A stretch of DNA of 64,000 nucleotides from JANQPC01 sp039208375 (GTDB taxonomy: Bacteria > Pseudomonadota > Alphaproteobacteria > Rhodobacterales > Rhodobacteraceae): contig JBCCRC010000002.1 of NCBI GenBank assembly GCA_039208375.1, forward strand, positions 1 to 64,000. Reading direction: 5' to 3'. The notes under the pieces were generated by a model. It was not told where the DNA came from. It made no database searches and saw nothing but the letters and a program-made list of their open reading frames with translations. The position numbers and the translations under genes were made by a program. Within the stretch, counting starts at the first letter, position 1. Each line of letters starts with the position of its first letter. Below are positions 7,825 to 17,305 of this stretch, piece after piece.

Positions 7825-8619
7825 TTAGTCAAAGACTGACGCAATGTGGTCGACATTCACGCCTTCTTTGATCTCCCGCAGGCGGGCGTAGACAAGGGCG
7901 ATCGCGATCCCTCCGAAGGCATAGGAAATCCCGGAGATCACGGCAAACGCAATGGCGGCAAGCACGGGCCCGGCCAGCGAGGCGCCGCCCATGGCGATCA
8001 ACACGCCAACGAGGAACGTCGCCACCACCTGCACCACCATGGTGAGAATCATGATCAGAATGAAGAGCCCGACAATCGGCCAGCGATACTCTTTCGTAAG
8101 AGCCGCGCTGCGTCCGAGCGATCCAAAGCCGCCCCGCTCGATCACGGCCACCGGGGGCATGACGTAGAAGACGGCATAAACCCAAAGCATCCCGATCAAG
8201 AGCGCGACAGCACCGATCATCATCAGAACGAAGACAACGATGGACAGCACCGCAATAGGGACAACGGCCGGAATTGCGGCATTGAAATAGGTGCCAAGCG
8301 AGTTGCTGCGGCCAAGCTTTGCATCATAGGCGAGCTGGATCAGGAGTGCAGTCACAAGCCCGTAGATCATCGTGTTGACAACAATCGACAGCACGCTGCC
8401 CGTAATAACGGCCGAAGGGTCTGTTATATTCGGATCACCCACGCCAACGGCCGCGTTGAAACCCAGGAACATGGTGTTGATCAGCACCCCTAGTAGAGCG
8501 CCAAATGCGCCCAGAAGGAGCACCTTTAAGAAGTTCGAGAAAAAGATCGAAAACGACTCGGATAGGATTGAACCCACGCCGAGAGACTGTTTCGATTCCG
8601 TCATGCTGATGTCTGCCAC
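7825..8619 (-). CDS. Polytopic membrane protein of unknown function (264 aa)
   Basis: This integral membrane protein has about six hydrophobic segments, beginning around residue 35 (FLKVLLLGAFGALLGVLIN). It resembles the broad group of membrane proteins related to the glycerophosphodiester phosphodiesterase membrane domain and YciC, in which charged linkers such as SAALTKEYRWP precede a helix; I cannot name a precise family. A GTG at 8619 is chosen because GAGGA lies 7 nt upstream; an ATG at 8604 and one at 8652 have no such site. It lies about 156 nt downstream of the RDD gene on the same strand and may be cotranscribed with the MoxR operon. The function is unknown. Confidence 0.75.
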   Translation of the reverse strand: MADISMTESKQSLGVGSILSESFSIFFSNFLKVLLLGAFGALLGVLINTMFLGFNAAVGVGDPNITDPSAVITGSVLSIVVNTMIYGLVTALLIQLAYDAKLGRSNSLGTYFNAAIPAVVPIAVLSIVVFVLMMIGAVALLIGMLWVYAVFYVMPPVAVIERGGFGSLGRSAALTKEYRWPIVGLFILIMILTMVVQVVATFLVGVLIAMGGASLAGPVLAAIAFAVISGISYAFGGIAIALVYARLREIKEGVNVDHIASVFD

Positions 8620-8775
8620 GTCATCGTCCTCACGTTTCCACTGACCCAGCAAAAACAGTGGAGCACTTCAATAAATCGCAGCCCGGGCCACTGATGGCTG
8701 GCAAACCCGCCAACCTGCAAGCGTTCTTTGGCGTTTTGAGCCAAGGCGCCGCGCGCTGTGGCAAAAGCCGCACGT

Positions 8776-9726
8776 TTATTGGGCGTTGCCATCACTTTCT
8801 GCGCGGTGATGCTTGTCAGAACGCCGATCGCCGAAGATTTGGCGTTGCTCAAGATGCGCGCGCTGGGCGTTGTAAAAGGCACGTAGGAAGGCCACGTGGC
8901 CTTCCGGTGCCACTGCATCAGAATACCCGATTTTCTTGCGGATACGCTCAACGATTGAGGCCAGCGTAGCCGCATTTCGGGCCTCTTGGTTTGCTTCCAG
9001 CCGCCCATCCTGAACACGCAGAAGCGCTTCGAGGGTCTGAAGCTCAAATCGCCCGTAGTGATCAAGTTGATGCGCCAGGAAGGTGATCTGCGCGTCTTCC
9101 GCCGTGGCAACTTCAACATGCGTTGTTGCCAGGTCAGACAGCAGGATCGGGTCTGGGAGGTGCACCACATGAGTGCCGGCGAGCATATCGCCAAGGCGCA
9201 TCCGGTGGGGGTTGGAGAGCGGGATTGCGAGCGCCATGACAACCCAGGCCAGGGCAAGCCATGATGCAATCGGGTTCTCCGTCGTCAGGGTGAGAACAAG
9301 GGTCGCTGGCAGGAAGACCTCGGCCTCTTTTAGGATGTTACGCAGAACAAGCGCGTGGGTCGTGAGCGGCCCCCCGAAATGCGAGACGACTTTGATCTTC
9401 ATCAGCCGTTTGCCAAGCGTTTGGCCATTCCACGCAAGCTCGGTCAAAATGTAATAGGGCACCCGGATCAAAAAGAAGAGCAAGGATCCGATCACTGTAA
9501 GAGTGCTCGCGCTGGCCACTTCGCTGAATACCAAGAGAATGAGAAGCGATATGGCGAAGCCGAGGGTTATCAGAATGTCGGCGATCTGTGCCCCAATCCG
9601 GGCGCCAAGGCCCGCAATCGGCAACGCAAGCTCTACCCCTTCAGGCGGCATGATGCGGCTTGCTGCACGCTGCCGTTCCGCCCGGCGGGCCTTGCGGCTG
9701 CTGGCCCCGTTCGCCTTTGCGCTCAT
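8776..9726 (-). CDS. RDD family membrane protein (316 aa)
   Basis: This inner-membrane protein has an RDD domain in its first half: the Arg/Asp-bearing first helix (GARIGAQIADILITLGF), and the loop GQTLGKRLMKIKVV that is typical of the family. A C-terminal soluble part of about 130 residues is rich in charge and contains a helical segment (EANQEARNAATLASIVERI); this extension is not part of the RDD domain. The start at 9726 overlaps the stop of the SpoIIM-like gene by 4 nt (ATGA). RDD proteins are known as transporters or membrane scaffolds in some bacteria, but the role here is unknown. It is the last clearly coupled gene of the MoxR operon. Confidence 0.88.
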   Translation of the reverse strand: MSAKANGASSRKARRAERQRAASRIMPPEGVELALPIAGLGARIGAQIADILITLGFAISLLILLVFSEVASASTLTVIGSLLFFLIRVPYYILTELAWNGQTLGKRLMKIKVVSHFGGPLTTHALVLRNILKEAEVFLPATLVLTLTTENPIASWLALAWVVMALAIPLSNPHRMRLGDMLAGTHVVHLPDPILLSDLATTHVEVATAEDAQITFLAHQLDHYGRFELQTLEALLRVQDGRLEANQEARNAATLASIVERIRKKIGYSDAVAPEGHVAFLRAFYNAQRAHLEQRQIFGDRRSDKHHRAESDGNAQ

Positions 9727-10724
9727 GTCCGCGCCCTTCCGGCGAGAGCGAACCATGCCAACCACATCAGGCCAACGCCCCATCCCACCGCGTAGCGCGT
9801 TGATATGTCTTGAATAAGTTGTCGTCCGAACCCTTCCAGAAACGCGGCTGCCAAAAGCATAAGGGCAGCGATCAAGGCAAGTTTCAGGGCATCGCGCCCA
9901 GCGTGCCGAAGCGCGTCGGCGCGTGCCATTTGCCCGGGAAACAGCACGGCGGCCCCCAATTTCAGCCCGCCGCCGCAAGCAATGCAAATCGCCGCAAGCT
10001 CTGTCACGCCATGTATCGAAAGCCAGCCGCCGATATCCCACCCCAGACCACGATCGACGTGCAACGCCACGAACGCGCCGATCAACAGGCCGTTGTAAAA
10101 GGTCAGTAGCACCGCGGGGAGACATGCGAATACGCCCAGGCCGAATACGAAGATCGCAATCCGTGTGTTGTGGGAGAACAGGAATGTGGCAAAGGCCCCA
10201 AGGCCAGTTGCGTCGGGATCGTCTTCGTAGATCACGCCGCGCAGGAATTCAGTTGAGGCATCTGGCCCGCGCCCGCCCGCTAGTTCGGCCGGGATAAACA
10301 CGTAGAACCAATCCGCGCTTTCGAAATAAAGGATGTATCCCACCAGAGCGCCAAGCCCGAGGCAGATAAAGCCGATCAGAACGAAGAGCCAGGACTGGCG
10401 CATGGCCCGTGGGGCGCTTTGCGTAAAAAACCGCGTGATAACCCCGCCGAGCCGTTCTTGCGGCGCGTAGACGCTTAGATATGCCCGCGCGGCGAGGGCT
10501 TCGAGGTAATTCAGAAGCGCGCGATCCAGAGAGATTTCTCGCGCGATAGCTAGCGATGTGGTGGCTTGACGATAAAGCGAGGCGAGATCACGCGCTTCTT
10601 CGAAATCAAGCGATTGCGCGCCACGCCTTTCGGCCTTTACGACCAGCGCCTCAAGCCGAACCCAGTCGGCCTCGCGTTCCTGGCGAAATCGGGCAGATCT
10701 GATCAGAACGGCATCGTCAGACAT
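9723..10724 (-). CDS. Stage II sporulation protein M (SpoIIM)-family membrane protein (333 aa)
   Basis: This is a membrane protein of the SpoIIM / DUF95 family. A soluble N-terminal helical region of about 115 residues precedes the membrane part. The diagnostic segments NTRIAIFVFGLGVF and GVTELAAICIACGGGLKLG are present. The organism is not a spore former by gene content; in non-sporulating bacteria this family commonly occurs with MoxR, DUF58 and RDD genes, as in the Mycobacterium Rv3691-Rv3695 cluster. The ATG at 10724 shares one base with the stop of the DUF58 gene (TGATG), and its stop overlaps the RDD start. The biochemical role is unknown. Confidence 0.88.
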   Translation of the reverse strand: MSDDAVLIRSARFRQEREADWVRLEALVVKAERRGAQSLDFEEARDLASLYRQATTSLAIAREISLDRALLNYLEALAARAYLSVYAPQERLGGVITRFFTQSAPRAMRQSWLFVLIGFICLGLGALVGYILYFESADWFYVFIPAELAGGRGPDASTEFLRGVIYEDDPDATGLGAFATFLFSHNTRIAIFVFGLGVFACLPAVLLTFYNGLLIGAFVALHVDRGLGWDIGGWLSIHGVTELAAICIACGGGLKLGAAVLFPGQMARADALRHAGRDALKLALIAALMLLAAAFLEGFGRQLIQDISTRYAVGWGVGLMWLAWFALAGRART

Positions 10725-12010
10725 CAGATGAGCTCCCGTTCCTTGATGTCTAGATAGGCTGAAATCAAGCGTCCGGTCACCTGTTGGGGCTTTGCGTCGA
10801 TCACGGTGATACCAAGGCGGTTTAGCCGCTCGAGCACAAGCCGACGTTCGGATATCGATTGGTTGGCGGCGACGAGCGTGGCGACCTCCGACATATCGTC
10901 TGGCGCCGCAAGCAAGGTGCCTTCAATCTCGGGGTCGCGGATCGCAACGAAGATGATCAGGTGCCGTTTTGCAAGGATACTGATGTTTTCAAGCATCAAC
11001 TCGGCCGAGGTTGTGTCGACAAAATCCGTGAAAATGATGATTAGGCTGCGCTTGGGGGTGCGGGCGTTCAGTTCGGTCAGCGCCAGCGTATGGTTGGTTT
11101 CGCGGTCCACATAATCCAGCTCCGCGGCCCAGCTTCGCATCCGCACAAAGGCTGCCCGGCCTGCCTCGGGCAGGGAAAATGATCGCGGCCGTACGTCGTA
11201 GGCGAAATGCCCCACAAGGTCTCCCCCCACAGCCGCAGCCCATGCCACGGCAAGCGCGGCCGTTACTGCATGGTCGATTTTGGGCAGTCCGGCGATTTCT
11301 TCGCGCATGAGAAACCCGTTATCCATCGCCAGGATCACGTGATGATTGCGCTCGGCTCGCAGTTCTTTGGCCAGCAGCACACGTTTGCGCGCCGAACGCT
11401 TCCAATCGATCGATTTGACATCCATTCCCGACTGAAACTCGCGAAGCTGGTGAAACTCCGACCCGTCGCCGAGCGCGCGATTTTCTTTCACGCCAAAAAG
11501 CGTGCTAATCACCTGCGTTGTCAGCGCCCCCGATTGCACCACGCGAATGTTTGGAACGACGCGCACCTCGGCCCCAAGCCTCACTTTGGGCACAAACTCA
11601 AAAAGCCCAAGGCGCGAGGGCCATAGCAGCCAAACGTGGTTGATCGCCCAAACGCCGCGGCGCTTTGCCTTGAACGAAACCGTGATTTCGCCGGATCCGG
11701 CAAACGCCACATCTACCGGGCCTTCCAGCCCAAGGGGCCAGAAGAAGCGCGCCTGCTGCCCAGGCGATGGGTGTTCATCCCGTATGGTGATAGTTGAGTC
11801 TTCGCCCACAAAAACCTCCCGCGGGGCATCGAAGCCCAACGCCCGGTTTCGGCGGGCCGACATCACAAGATCACCCATGCCGGCCAGCGCAAGTGCCGCC
11901 CAAGGGAAAAGCGCGAGGCCGCTGAGTGCGCCGCCCAACACCGCCACAACAAGTGTGAAAACAAGGGCCGCCAGCGCCAGTGCGAGGGATCTGCGGGATG
12001 GGCGGATCAG
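10724..12010 (-). CDS. DUF58 domain-containing protein, vWA-like (428 aa from a proposed CTG start)
   Basis: DUF58 proteins carry two N-terminal membrane helices, a beta domain and a von Willebrand A-like domain, and work with MoxR AAA+ ATPases. The family core LREFQSGMDVKSIDWK is present near residue 215, followed by a vWA-like region with AMDNGFLM and IIIFTDFVDTTSAEL. The first ATG/GTG-type start with any support is GTG at 11947, but this would truncate the first membrane helix. The frame continues upstream to a CTG at 12010, which overlaps the moxR stop as CTGA, has GAGG 7 nt upstream, and gives the family-like N-terminus IRPSRRSLALALAALVF. Most neighbours in the operon use ATGA overlaps, so I favour CTG. 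If wrong, the gene starts at 11947. Confidence 0.85.
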   Translation of the reverse strand: MIRPSRRSLALALAALVFTLVVAVLGGALSGLALFPWAALALAGMGDLVMSARRNRALGFDAPREVFVGEDSTITIRDEHPSPGQQARFFWPLGLEGPVDVAFAGSGEITVSFKAKRRGVWAINHVWLLWPSRLGLFEFVPKVRLGAEVRVVPNIRVVQSGALTTQVISTLFGVKENRALGDGSEFHQLREFQSGMDVKSIDWKRSARKRVLLAKELRAERNHHVILAMDNGFLMREEIAGLPKIDHAVTAALAVAWAAAVGGDLVGHFAYDVRPRSFSLPEAGRAAFVRMRSWAAELDYVDRETNHTLALTELNARTPKRSLIIIFTDFVDTTSAELMLENISILAKRHLIIFVAIRDPEIEGTLLAAPDDMSEVATLVAANQSISERRLVLERLNRLGITVIDAKPQQVTGRLISAYLDIKERELI

Positions 12011-12963
12011 TGCGGCGCCTCGATCTGGTTGAGAATGCCCTCAAGAACGAGATCGGGCGAACGCCCCTCTATCTCTGCGCCGGGCCCCAACACAATTCGG
12101 TGCCGCAAAGTTGCTGTGTAGAGCCGTTTCACGTCGTCAGGAATTGCGAAATCCCTCCCCGAAAGCGCCGCAGATGCCCTCGTCGCCAACGCCAGAGCAT
12201 CGGCAGCGCGGGTGGAGGCACCGTGCGAAATGTCTGAAGTCTCACGCGTCGCGCGAATGAGGCGCAGGATGTAGGCTAGGATCTCGTCTTCAAGAATGAT
12301 CCCATCAATCACAGCGCGGCATTCTGCAAGGCCCGCGCTGTCGAGCACTGTTTGCACTGCATCCGTTTCCCCACCGCCGCGCACCGGGATCGCGGCGTGC
12401 TGTCTGAGGATCGCCATCTCAACGTCTTCTGGCGGGAAATCGACCATGACTTTGAAAAGAAACCGGTCAAGCTGCGCTTCAGGCAGAGGGTAGGTGCCCT
12501 GTTGCTCGATGGGGTTTTGCGTGGCGATGACGATGAAGTTCTCGCCAAGCGAATGGTTGGTGCCATCGATCGACACTGTTTGCTCATTCATCGCCTGCAA
12601 CAACGCAGCCTGCGTTTTTGGGGGCGCACGATTGATCTCGTCCGCCAAAAGCACCTCGTTGAAAACAGGCCCTTTGGTGAGGATGAAGTCATTGGTCTGA
12701 AAGTTAAAAATAGAGGTGCCGAGTACATCGCCGGGCATCAAATCAGGCGTGAACTGGATGCGCCCGAACTGCAATGAAAGGGCTGCCGCGAAGGTGCGCG
12801 CCAGCAACGTTTTCGCGCTGCCCGGAGGGCCTTCCAGAAGAACGTGGCCGCGGGCGAACAGTGCAATCAGAAGCAGGTCCACGACGGCTTCCTGCCCCAA
12901 CACGGCCTTGCCGATCTCAGCGCGCAGGCGATTAGCTTGCGCGCTTAGTGCCTCGAGTGTCAT
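12007..12963 (-). CDS. MoxR family AAA+ ATPase (318 aa)
   Basis: This is a cytoplasmic AAA+ chaperone-like ATPase of the MoxR/RavA group. Walker A GPPGSAKTLL is at residues 45-54, Walker B VLLADEINRAPPKTQ follows near residue 105, sensor 1 is in FIVIATQNPIEQ, and the arginine-finger region is PLPEAQLDRFLF. The C-terminal lid contains STRAADALALA. Length is normal. The ATG at 12963 lies within the 3' end of the DUF4350 gene; an upstream in-frame ATG would add a few residues without better support. MoxR proteins are thought to remodel vWA-domain partners, here the DUF58 protein encoded next. The cellular process is unknown, with envelope maintenance or stress response the usual suggestions. Confidence 0.93.
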   Translation of the reverse strand: MTLEALSAQANRLRAEIGKAVLGQEAVVDLLLIALFARGHVLLEGPPGSAKTLLARTFAAALSLQFGRIQFTPDLMPGDVLGTSIFNFQTNDFILTKGPVFNEVLLADEINRAPPKTQAALLQAMNEQTVSIDGTNHSLGENFIVIATQNPIEQQGTYPLPEAQLDRFLFKVMVDFPPEDVEMAILRQHAAIPVRGGGETDAVQTVLDSAGLAECRAVIDGIILEDEILAYILRLIRATRETSDISHGASTRAADALALATRASAALSGRDFAIPDDVKRLYTATLRHRIVLGPGAEIEGRSPDLVLEGILNQIEAPH

Positions 12964-14272
12964 TGGTGATCTGCTCCAATACATCATCTAGATTGTTCAA
13001 CGTGGCCAAAGCATGGCGGGCGGTGGCCGCCGCGGGAAGCGACTCGATCGCATTCAGGCTTTCCGCGAGTTTGCTCGAAAGCGCTGGGTGCCGCCGTTTG
13101 GTGTAGGCCAGAAAGGCGTCAGGGCCCGCAAGTTGGCGCGCATGGGCATGACCGAAGAGTTGGCTGGCCGTCGCGGCGAGCCGAGCGCGCATGTAATCGC
13201 GCGCCAAAGCCCCGTCGCGGCCCGACAGAAGCATCAGCCGGGCCCTTGCAGCGATGGCCATGGTTTTGCTCGCGCCGCCGATGGCGGGGGCGGGCAACAG
13301 CGGGCCAAACCGCACGCCGGACCGCCATAGAAGCAGAGTAAAGGCAATCGCAACGCCAACCCAAATCAGCGTGAAGGGTGGTGAAAAGAAGCGCAGCAAG
13401 TCGGCCCAAGTGCGTTCGCGCGTTGACGCCTCTGCGCCAGACACAAGCCAGTTGCTGCTACTGTAATCCACGATAATCCGGCCGGGGCGGGCAATGTCAT
13501 CCACAACATCGCGCGCAATGAAGGCGTTGTCGCCCAGCGTTAGACCGTGATTGTTGAGCAGATCGGGGTCAGACAGCACGAAGGCAGTACGTTGCGCGTC
13601 TGTAACCGCAAGTGGGCATTCCCCCAGGATCATCCCATCCTCATCCCCAATGATCGGGCGGCACTGGGGCGCGGAAAACATCTGTGCGGCGTAGATCGTA
13701 GCATTGCGGCGCGCGCCGTCGGGGCCATCATAGCCGAGCCTCAGGAACGGGCGCCGCGCGTTCTTGATCTCAAACCCGTTGCCGTTGATCAGATCATCGC
13801 CCAGACGGGCGATGCGCCGCGTATCAGCGCGCAGGATCGGGTGGGCAATCCGGGTAAGCCGCATACCGCTCCGCCACTTGGGGAGCACCACCAGCGTTGG
13901 CACCCGCCGCGCTTTCGCTTGAACTGTTCTAAGATCGAGATCGTACTCGTCCTGCTGACTGATCAGTTCCTCTTTCGTTGTGGGGGGAGTTCGATCCTCC
14001 TCCAGCGCAGTATCGAAGATTGGAACGATTAGCAGCCCGATCTCGTCGGCCACTAGCGGCCAGCCGCCAAGAAAACTCTGCGCATCTTGACCTTCCGATG
14101 TCAGCCAGATCCGCAGCCCGTCCATCCCGACAGGCGATGTACGCAACTCTGGTTTGCGCTGCGACAGAACGTAGCCAAAGGCGGCGATTACGATGAGTGC
14201 CACGAGGCTCAACAGGATCGTATTGGCCCCGATCTTTTGCGGTTCGGGCGCGCCGCGCGATGCATCCGTCAT
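12932..14272 (-). CDS. DUF4350 domain-containing membrane protein (446 aa)
   Basis: This membrane-anchored protein has one N-terminal helix (TILLSLVALIVIAAFGYVL, about residues 17-35), a large periplasmic domain of the DUF4350 type (GMDGLRIWLTSEGQDAQSFLG), and a second helix near residue 295 (FTLIWVGVAIAFTLLLW), followed by a cytoplasmic helical C-terminal region of about 130 residues. The ATG at 14272 overlaps the stop of the DUF4129 gene (ATGA); an upstream ATG 6 codons earlier is less likely. The 3' end overlaps the moxR start by 32 nt. In related clusters this protein accompanies MoxR and DUF58. No enzymatic motif is apparent. Confidence 0.86.
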   Translation of the reverse strand: MTDASRGAPEPQKIGANTILLSLVALIVIAAFGYVLSQRKPELRTSPVGMDGLRIWLTSEGQDAQSFLGGWPLVADEIGLLIVPIFDTALEEDRTPPTTKEELISQQDEYDLDLRTVQAKARRVPTLVVLPKWRSGMRLTRIAHPILRADTRRIARLGDDLINGNGFEIKNARRPFLRLGYDGPDGARRNATIYAAQMFSAPQCRPIIGDEDGMILGECPLAVTDAQRTAFVLSDPDLLNNHGLTLGDNAFIARDVVDDIARPGRIIVDYSSSNWLVSGAEASTRERTWADLLRFFSPPFTLIWVGVAIAFTLLLWRSGVRFGPLLPAPAIGGASKTMAIAARARLMLLSGRDGALARDYMRARLAATASQLFGHAHARQLAGPDAFLAYTKRRHPALSSKLAESLNAIESLPAAATARHALATLNNLDDVLEQITNDTRGTKRAS

Positions 14273-14979
14273 GTTGCCGCCGCCGTCCAAAGCGGGCGCA
14301 GACGCGAGACATGGGCGATGAACTCATCCTCCGTTACGTCGCGCCCGCCGAACTGAACGCGCTCAGAGGCGAAAACAAGCTCTTGCAGCGCGTCGCGGTG
14401 AGGGTGGCCATGCGGCACCCGGCTCAGCGTCTCTCGATCCGTCCAGCTCCCATCAAGAAGAACGCCCTCTGCACCCACGACACGGGCCAGAAGCGCTTTG
14501 CAGAGCGCCACGATCGCGTCGCGCCGATCCGACATTTTGACAATGGCATCAAGGCCCATGGGCGCTGGGCCAATCTCTGCCGTGCCCTTCTGTTGCCTGC
14601 GCCGGCGCCCATCGCCCCGCTCGGGCCCGCGTGCGAACGATACGGAGAACCCGCCTGCAAATGTAATCACCAGGTACGCCACCAAGAGCATGATGGCACT
14701 GGCGGCCACCAAGGCGCCGGTTTGCAGCCCATTCGATGCGTTTGGATTGATACCATCGCGGGCGGTTTCCACCGATTGCCTGGTTTCAAGAGGCGGGGGC
14801 GGACGCGTCGGATCGAAGTAGGCAACTTCGCGATCCAGTCCCCGCAGCCGGGTAGCCCTAAGATAAGCCTCGCCTGACGGCTGAACCACGAGCGGATCAA
14901 GCTCTGCGTGCTGCGCCAAGCCCGCCTGTGGCAGCGCGAGCCCGACAGCCATGCCTAGAACAAGGGGTTTCATAGCCAT
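14269..14979 (-). CDS. DUF4129-like membrane protein with signal peptide (236 aa)
   Basis: The product starts with a signal peptide (MAMKPLVLGMAVGLALPQAGLAQ), has a periplasmic region with a proline run (TRPPPPLET), a transmembrane segment around residues 95-115 (LVAASAIMLLVAYLVITFAGG), a basic stop-transfer stretch (RGDGRRRRQQ) and a cytoplasmic C-terminal helical domain resembling DUF4129. The open frame extends to 15132, but the upstream part lacks coding character and the signal peptide fixes the start near 14979. There is no strong ribosome-binding site. It is the first gene of the MoxR operon and overlaps the next gene by 4 nt. Confidence 0.8.
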   Translation of the reverse strand: MAMKPLVLGMAVGLALPQAGLAQHAELDPLVVQPSGEAYLRATRLRGLDREVAYFDPTRPPPPLETRQSVETARDGINPNASNGLQTGALVAASAIMLLVAYLVITFAGGFSVSFARGPERGDGRRRRQQKGTAEIGPAPMGLDAIVKMSDRRDAIVALCKALLARVVGAEGVLLDGSWTDRETLSRVPHGHPHRDALQELVFASERVQFGGRDVTEDEFIAHVSRLRPLWTAAAT

Positions 14980-15157
14980 AGCCGTTGGGTAGCTAGCAGG
15001 GCGCGCGCACGCAACTCTGCCAAGAGGATGCCTCGCAGAATGGGTGCAACCGTTGTTAATTGACCAGGGGGCTGCGCTTACACCTCGCGTGGGCTGGTGC
15101 GCCAACCGCGAATTGCCGTATTCCAGACGCACGACGAGGGCGTTGTGCGAAGAAACC

Positions 15158-17305
15158 CTATTCGTTCTGGTAGTAGCTGTAATACCCGCGGTTATCGTGC
15201 CCGAAATCCTTTTGGTTCAAAAGCGCGAACACCTCTGTTGCGGGTCGTGCAGCCTCTTTGATCAGAGACATCGATTGGCGAATGTCGCCTTGGGGCGTGC
15301 TGTTGTATCGGGCAACAAGCAAAACGACATCCGCATGAGGCACGATGTAGCGTGCGTCGACCACCGGGATGATCGGCGGGCTGTCGATGATCACGATGTC
15401 ATACTGCGCGCGGAAGCTTTCCAGCATTGTATGGAAGCGGTTCGATGCCAAAAGATGGTCGGTCGGGAATGTGCTGCGCGATCCGCCCAAAATCACGCCG
15501 AGCGTTGATTGCGGATCGTGCGTAACGAAATCTTCGACCGGGCTTTTGGGCAGCTTCCGGCGCAGATGCTCGGCCAGCCCGGTTTTTGAGCTGTGGTTGA
15601 GGTGTTCGGCAAGCGAAGGCTTCCGCATATCGGCATCGATTAGAAGTGTGCTCTGGCCCGATTCCGCATAGGTGCGGGCGAGCGACAGGGCGGAGGTTGT
15701 CTTGCCCTCAGCGGGAACCGAGGATGTCACCAGGATAACAATGCCATGCGCGTTCGAATACGTGCCGGGTGTGGCCATCGGTTCGCTAGCCGTGGCGTTT
15801 AGGCGTTGCGAAATCGTCGCCACAGCATGGCGCAGCGCCTCCGAATAAGCCGATACAGGTTTGTTTATGATGTTGTCCGCAATCGAAGCTTGGCCCCGCT
15901 CTTCCGACTGCAGCGGCACCTCGGCGGCTACCGGCACGGCCGCAACATTGGCAAGTTGCGAAACCGATGACACGCCCCCCACATAGAATTCGCTTGCTAG
16001 GGCAAGCCCGGTACCAGCGGACAGCCCCGCAACAAGTGCCAGCGACAAAAGGACCGGCAGGTTGGGAAAGCTTACGTCCTGCGGCGGCATCGCTTCCGAA
16101 ACGATGCGGCTGTCGGCGATCTGCACGGCCGCCTGAGATTCCAGCTCAGAAAGGCGCGAGAGAAGCACTTGAACCTGTTGGCGGCTCAGTTCTGCCGATT
16201 GCTGCAGGGCGAACACCTCTGCGAGCGTCTGTGAGCTCAGATCAGACCGAAGCAGCGCTGCCCTGATGTCTTCCTGTGTCTGGCTGATCTCGTCATCGAG
16301 GCGAGAGACCTGATCCTGCAACTCTGCAACGCCCTCCGCGCTGCGGTTTTCGAGGTAGCTCTCAAGCGATGCGAGCGCAGTCCTAAGTTCTGATTGCCGG
16401 CCATCATCGGCCCCCGCATTTCCAAGCTGCGCTGTCAGGGTTGAGCGCTCGGTGGCAAGGCGCGCAAGTGACTCGTCCTTCAACTGCCGGGCAAGCGCCG
16501 CCCAGTCGCGCGACTCCAATGCCTCGTTCGCCAAGCCGCTCAGGTCTGCACCGCTCTCGCGCTCTGCCTCGATCCGTTCAAGCTTGGCCCGCAGCGCAGA
16601 GAGTGTTTCACTTTGCGCCTCATTATCGAGGCGTTCGAGATTGTCAGAGATGAAGCCGTTCAGATCCTCTTCTGACGCGGCCAGCCGGCCCTGCGCCACG
16701 GTGATTTGCCGTTGAAGAACGTCGCGCGCCGCGAGCGAATTCGCGACTTTCGCATCCACCTGGTTTTCTATGTAGCTGCGCGCGAGGGCGTTCGAAAGCT
16801 CGGCCGATCTGAACGGATCGGCGCTTTCCACGCTAACAGACACAACGAAAGTAAGCCCGCGCCGGGAAACCGTTCGCGCATCCATAAAGCGATCGACGAC
16901 ACCCTGCAGCGCCTCTTCATCAAAGGTTTGCGCGTTGGCTTCCATGCCGAGAGCGCGCATGATCCGCTCGACGGTTGACAGCTTCGGCCCGAACTCCGGG
17001 TCGGCGATCAGGTTGGCGTCTCTGATCACCGCGAGGGCTATTGTGGGCGACTCGAGGATTTCAACTTCGCTCTCAACCCGCGCATTCAGCAGCGAACTGC
17101 CAAGCGCGGCCTGTTGCGTTGGGTTCAGGACGTTCTGTTCGACCGGATTCACCAGAACGAGTGTTTCTGCACGATAAAGCGGCGTTGCAGTCATCGCAAA
17201 GATCAGGGCCGCACCAACAAAAAGGGCGGTGCACAGCCAGATTATCTTTGCCTGGCGCCGGAGAATGCCGACGAGATCGCGCAGATTGAAATCGTTATCC
17301 TGCAT
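15158..17305 (-). CDS. Wzz/GumC-type chain-length regulator fused to BY-kinase (715 aa)
   Basis: This polysaccharide co-polymerase of the PCP-2a type controls exopolysaccharide polymerisation and export and autophosphorylates on tyrosine. The N-terminal Wzz domain begins near residue 5 with a membrane helix (IIWLCTALFVGAALIFAMTA), followed by a long periplasmic coiled coil (about residues 170-410) and a second helix near 425 (LPVLLSLALVAGLSAGTG). The cytoplasmic kinase has Walker A SSVPAEGKTTSALSLA (about 526-541), Walker A' STLLIDADMRKPSL, Walker B YDIVIIDSPPIIPVVDA (about 632) and a C-terminal tyrosine cluster YYSYY at 708-712, the usual autophosphorylation tail. The ATG at 17305 is chosen because family members start just before the first helix. 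It is followed in the window by no OPX (Wza-like) gene. Confidence 0.94.
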   Translation of the reverse strand: MQDNDFNLRDLVGILRRQAKIIWLCTALFVGAALIFAMTATPLYRAETLVLVNPVEQNVLNPTQQAALGSSLLNARVESEVEILESPTIALAVIRDANLIADPEFGPKLSTVERIMRALGMEANAQTFDEEALQGVVDRFMDARTVSRRGLTFVVSVSVESADPFRSAELSNALARSYIENQVDAKVANSLAARDVLQRQITVAQGRLAASEEDLNGFISDNLERLDNEAQSETLSALRAKLERIEAERESGADLSGLANEALESRDWAALARQLKDESLARLATERSTLTAQLGNAGADDGRQSELRTALASLESYLENRSAEGVAELQDQVSRLDDEISQTQEDIRAALLRSDLSSQTLAEVFALQQSAELSRQQVQVLLSRLSELESQAAVQIADSRIVSEAMPPQDVSFPNLPVLLSLALVAGLSAGTGLALASEFYVGGVSSVSQLANVAAVPVAAEVPLQSEERGQASIADNIINKPVSAYSEALRHAVATISQRLNATASEPMATPGTYSNAHGIVILVTSSVPAEGKTTSALSLARTYAESGQSTLLIDADMRKPSLAEHLNHSSKTGLAEHLRRKLPKSPVEDFVTHDPQSTLGVILGGSRSTFPTDHLLASNRFHTMLESFRAQYDIVIIDSPPIIPVVDARYIVPHADVVLLVARYNSTPQGDIRQSMSLIKEAARPATEVFALLNQKDFGHDNRGYYSYYQNE

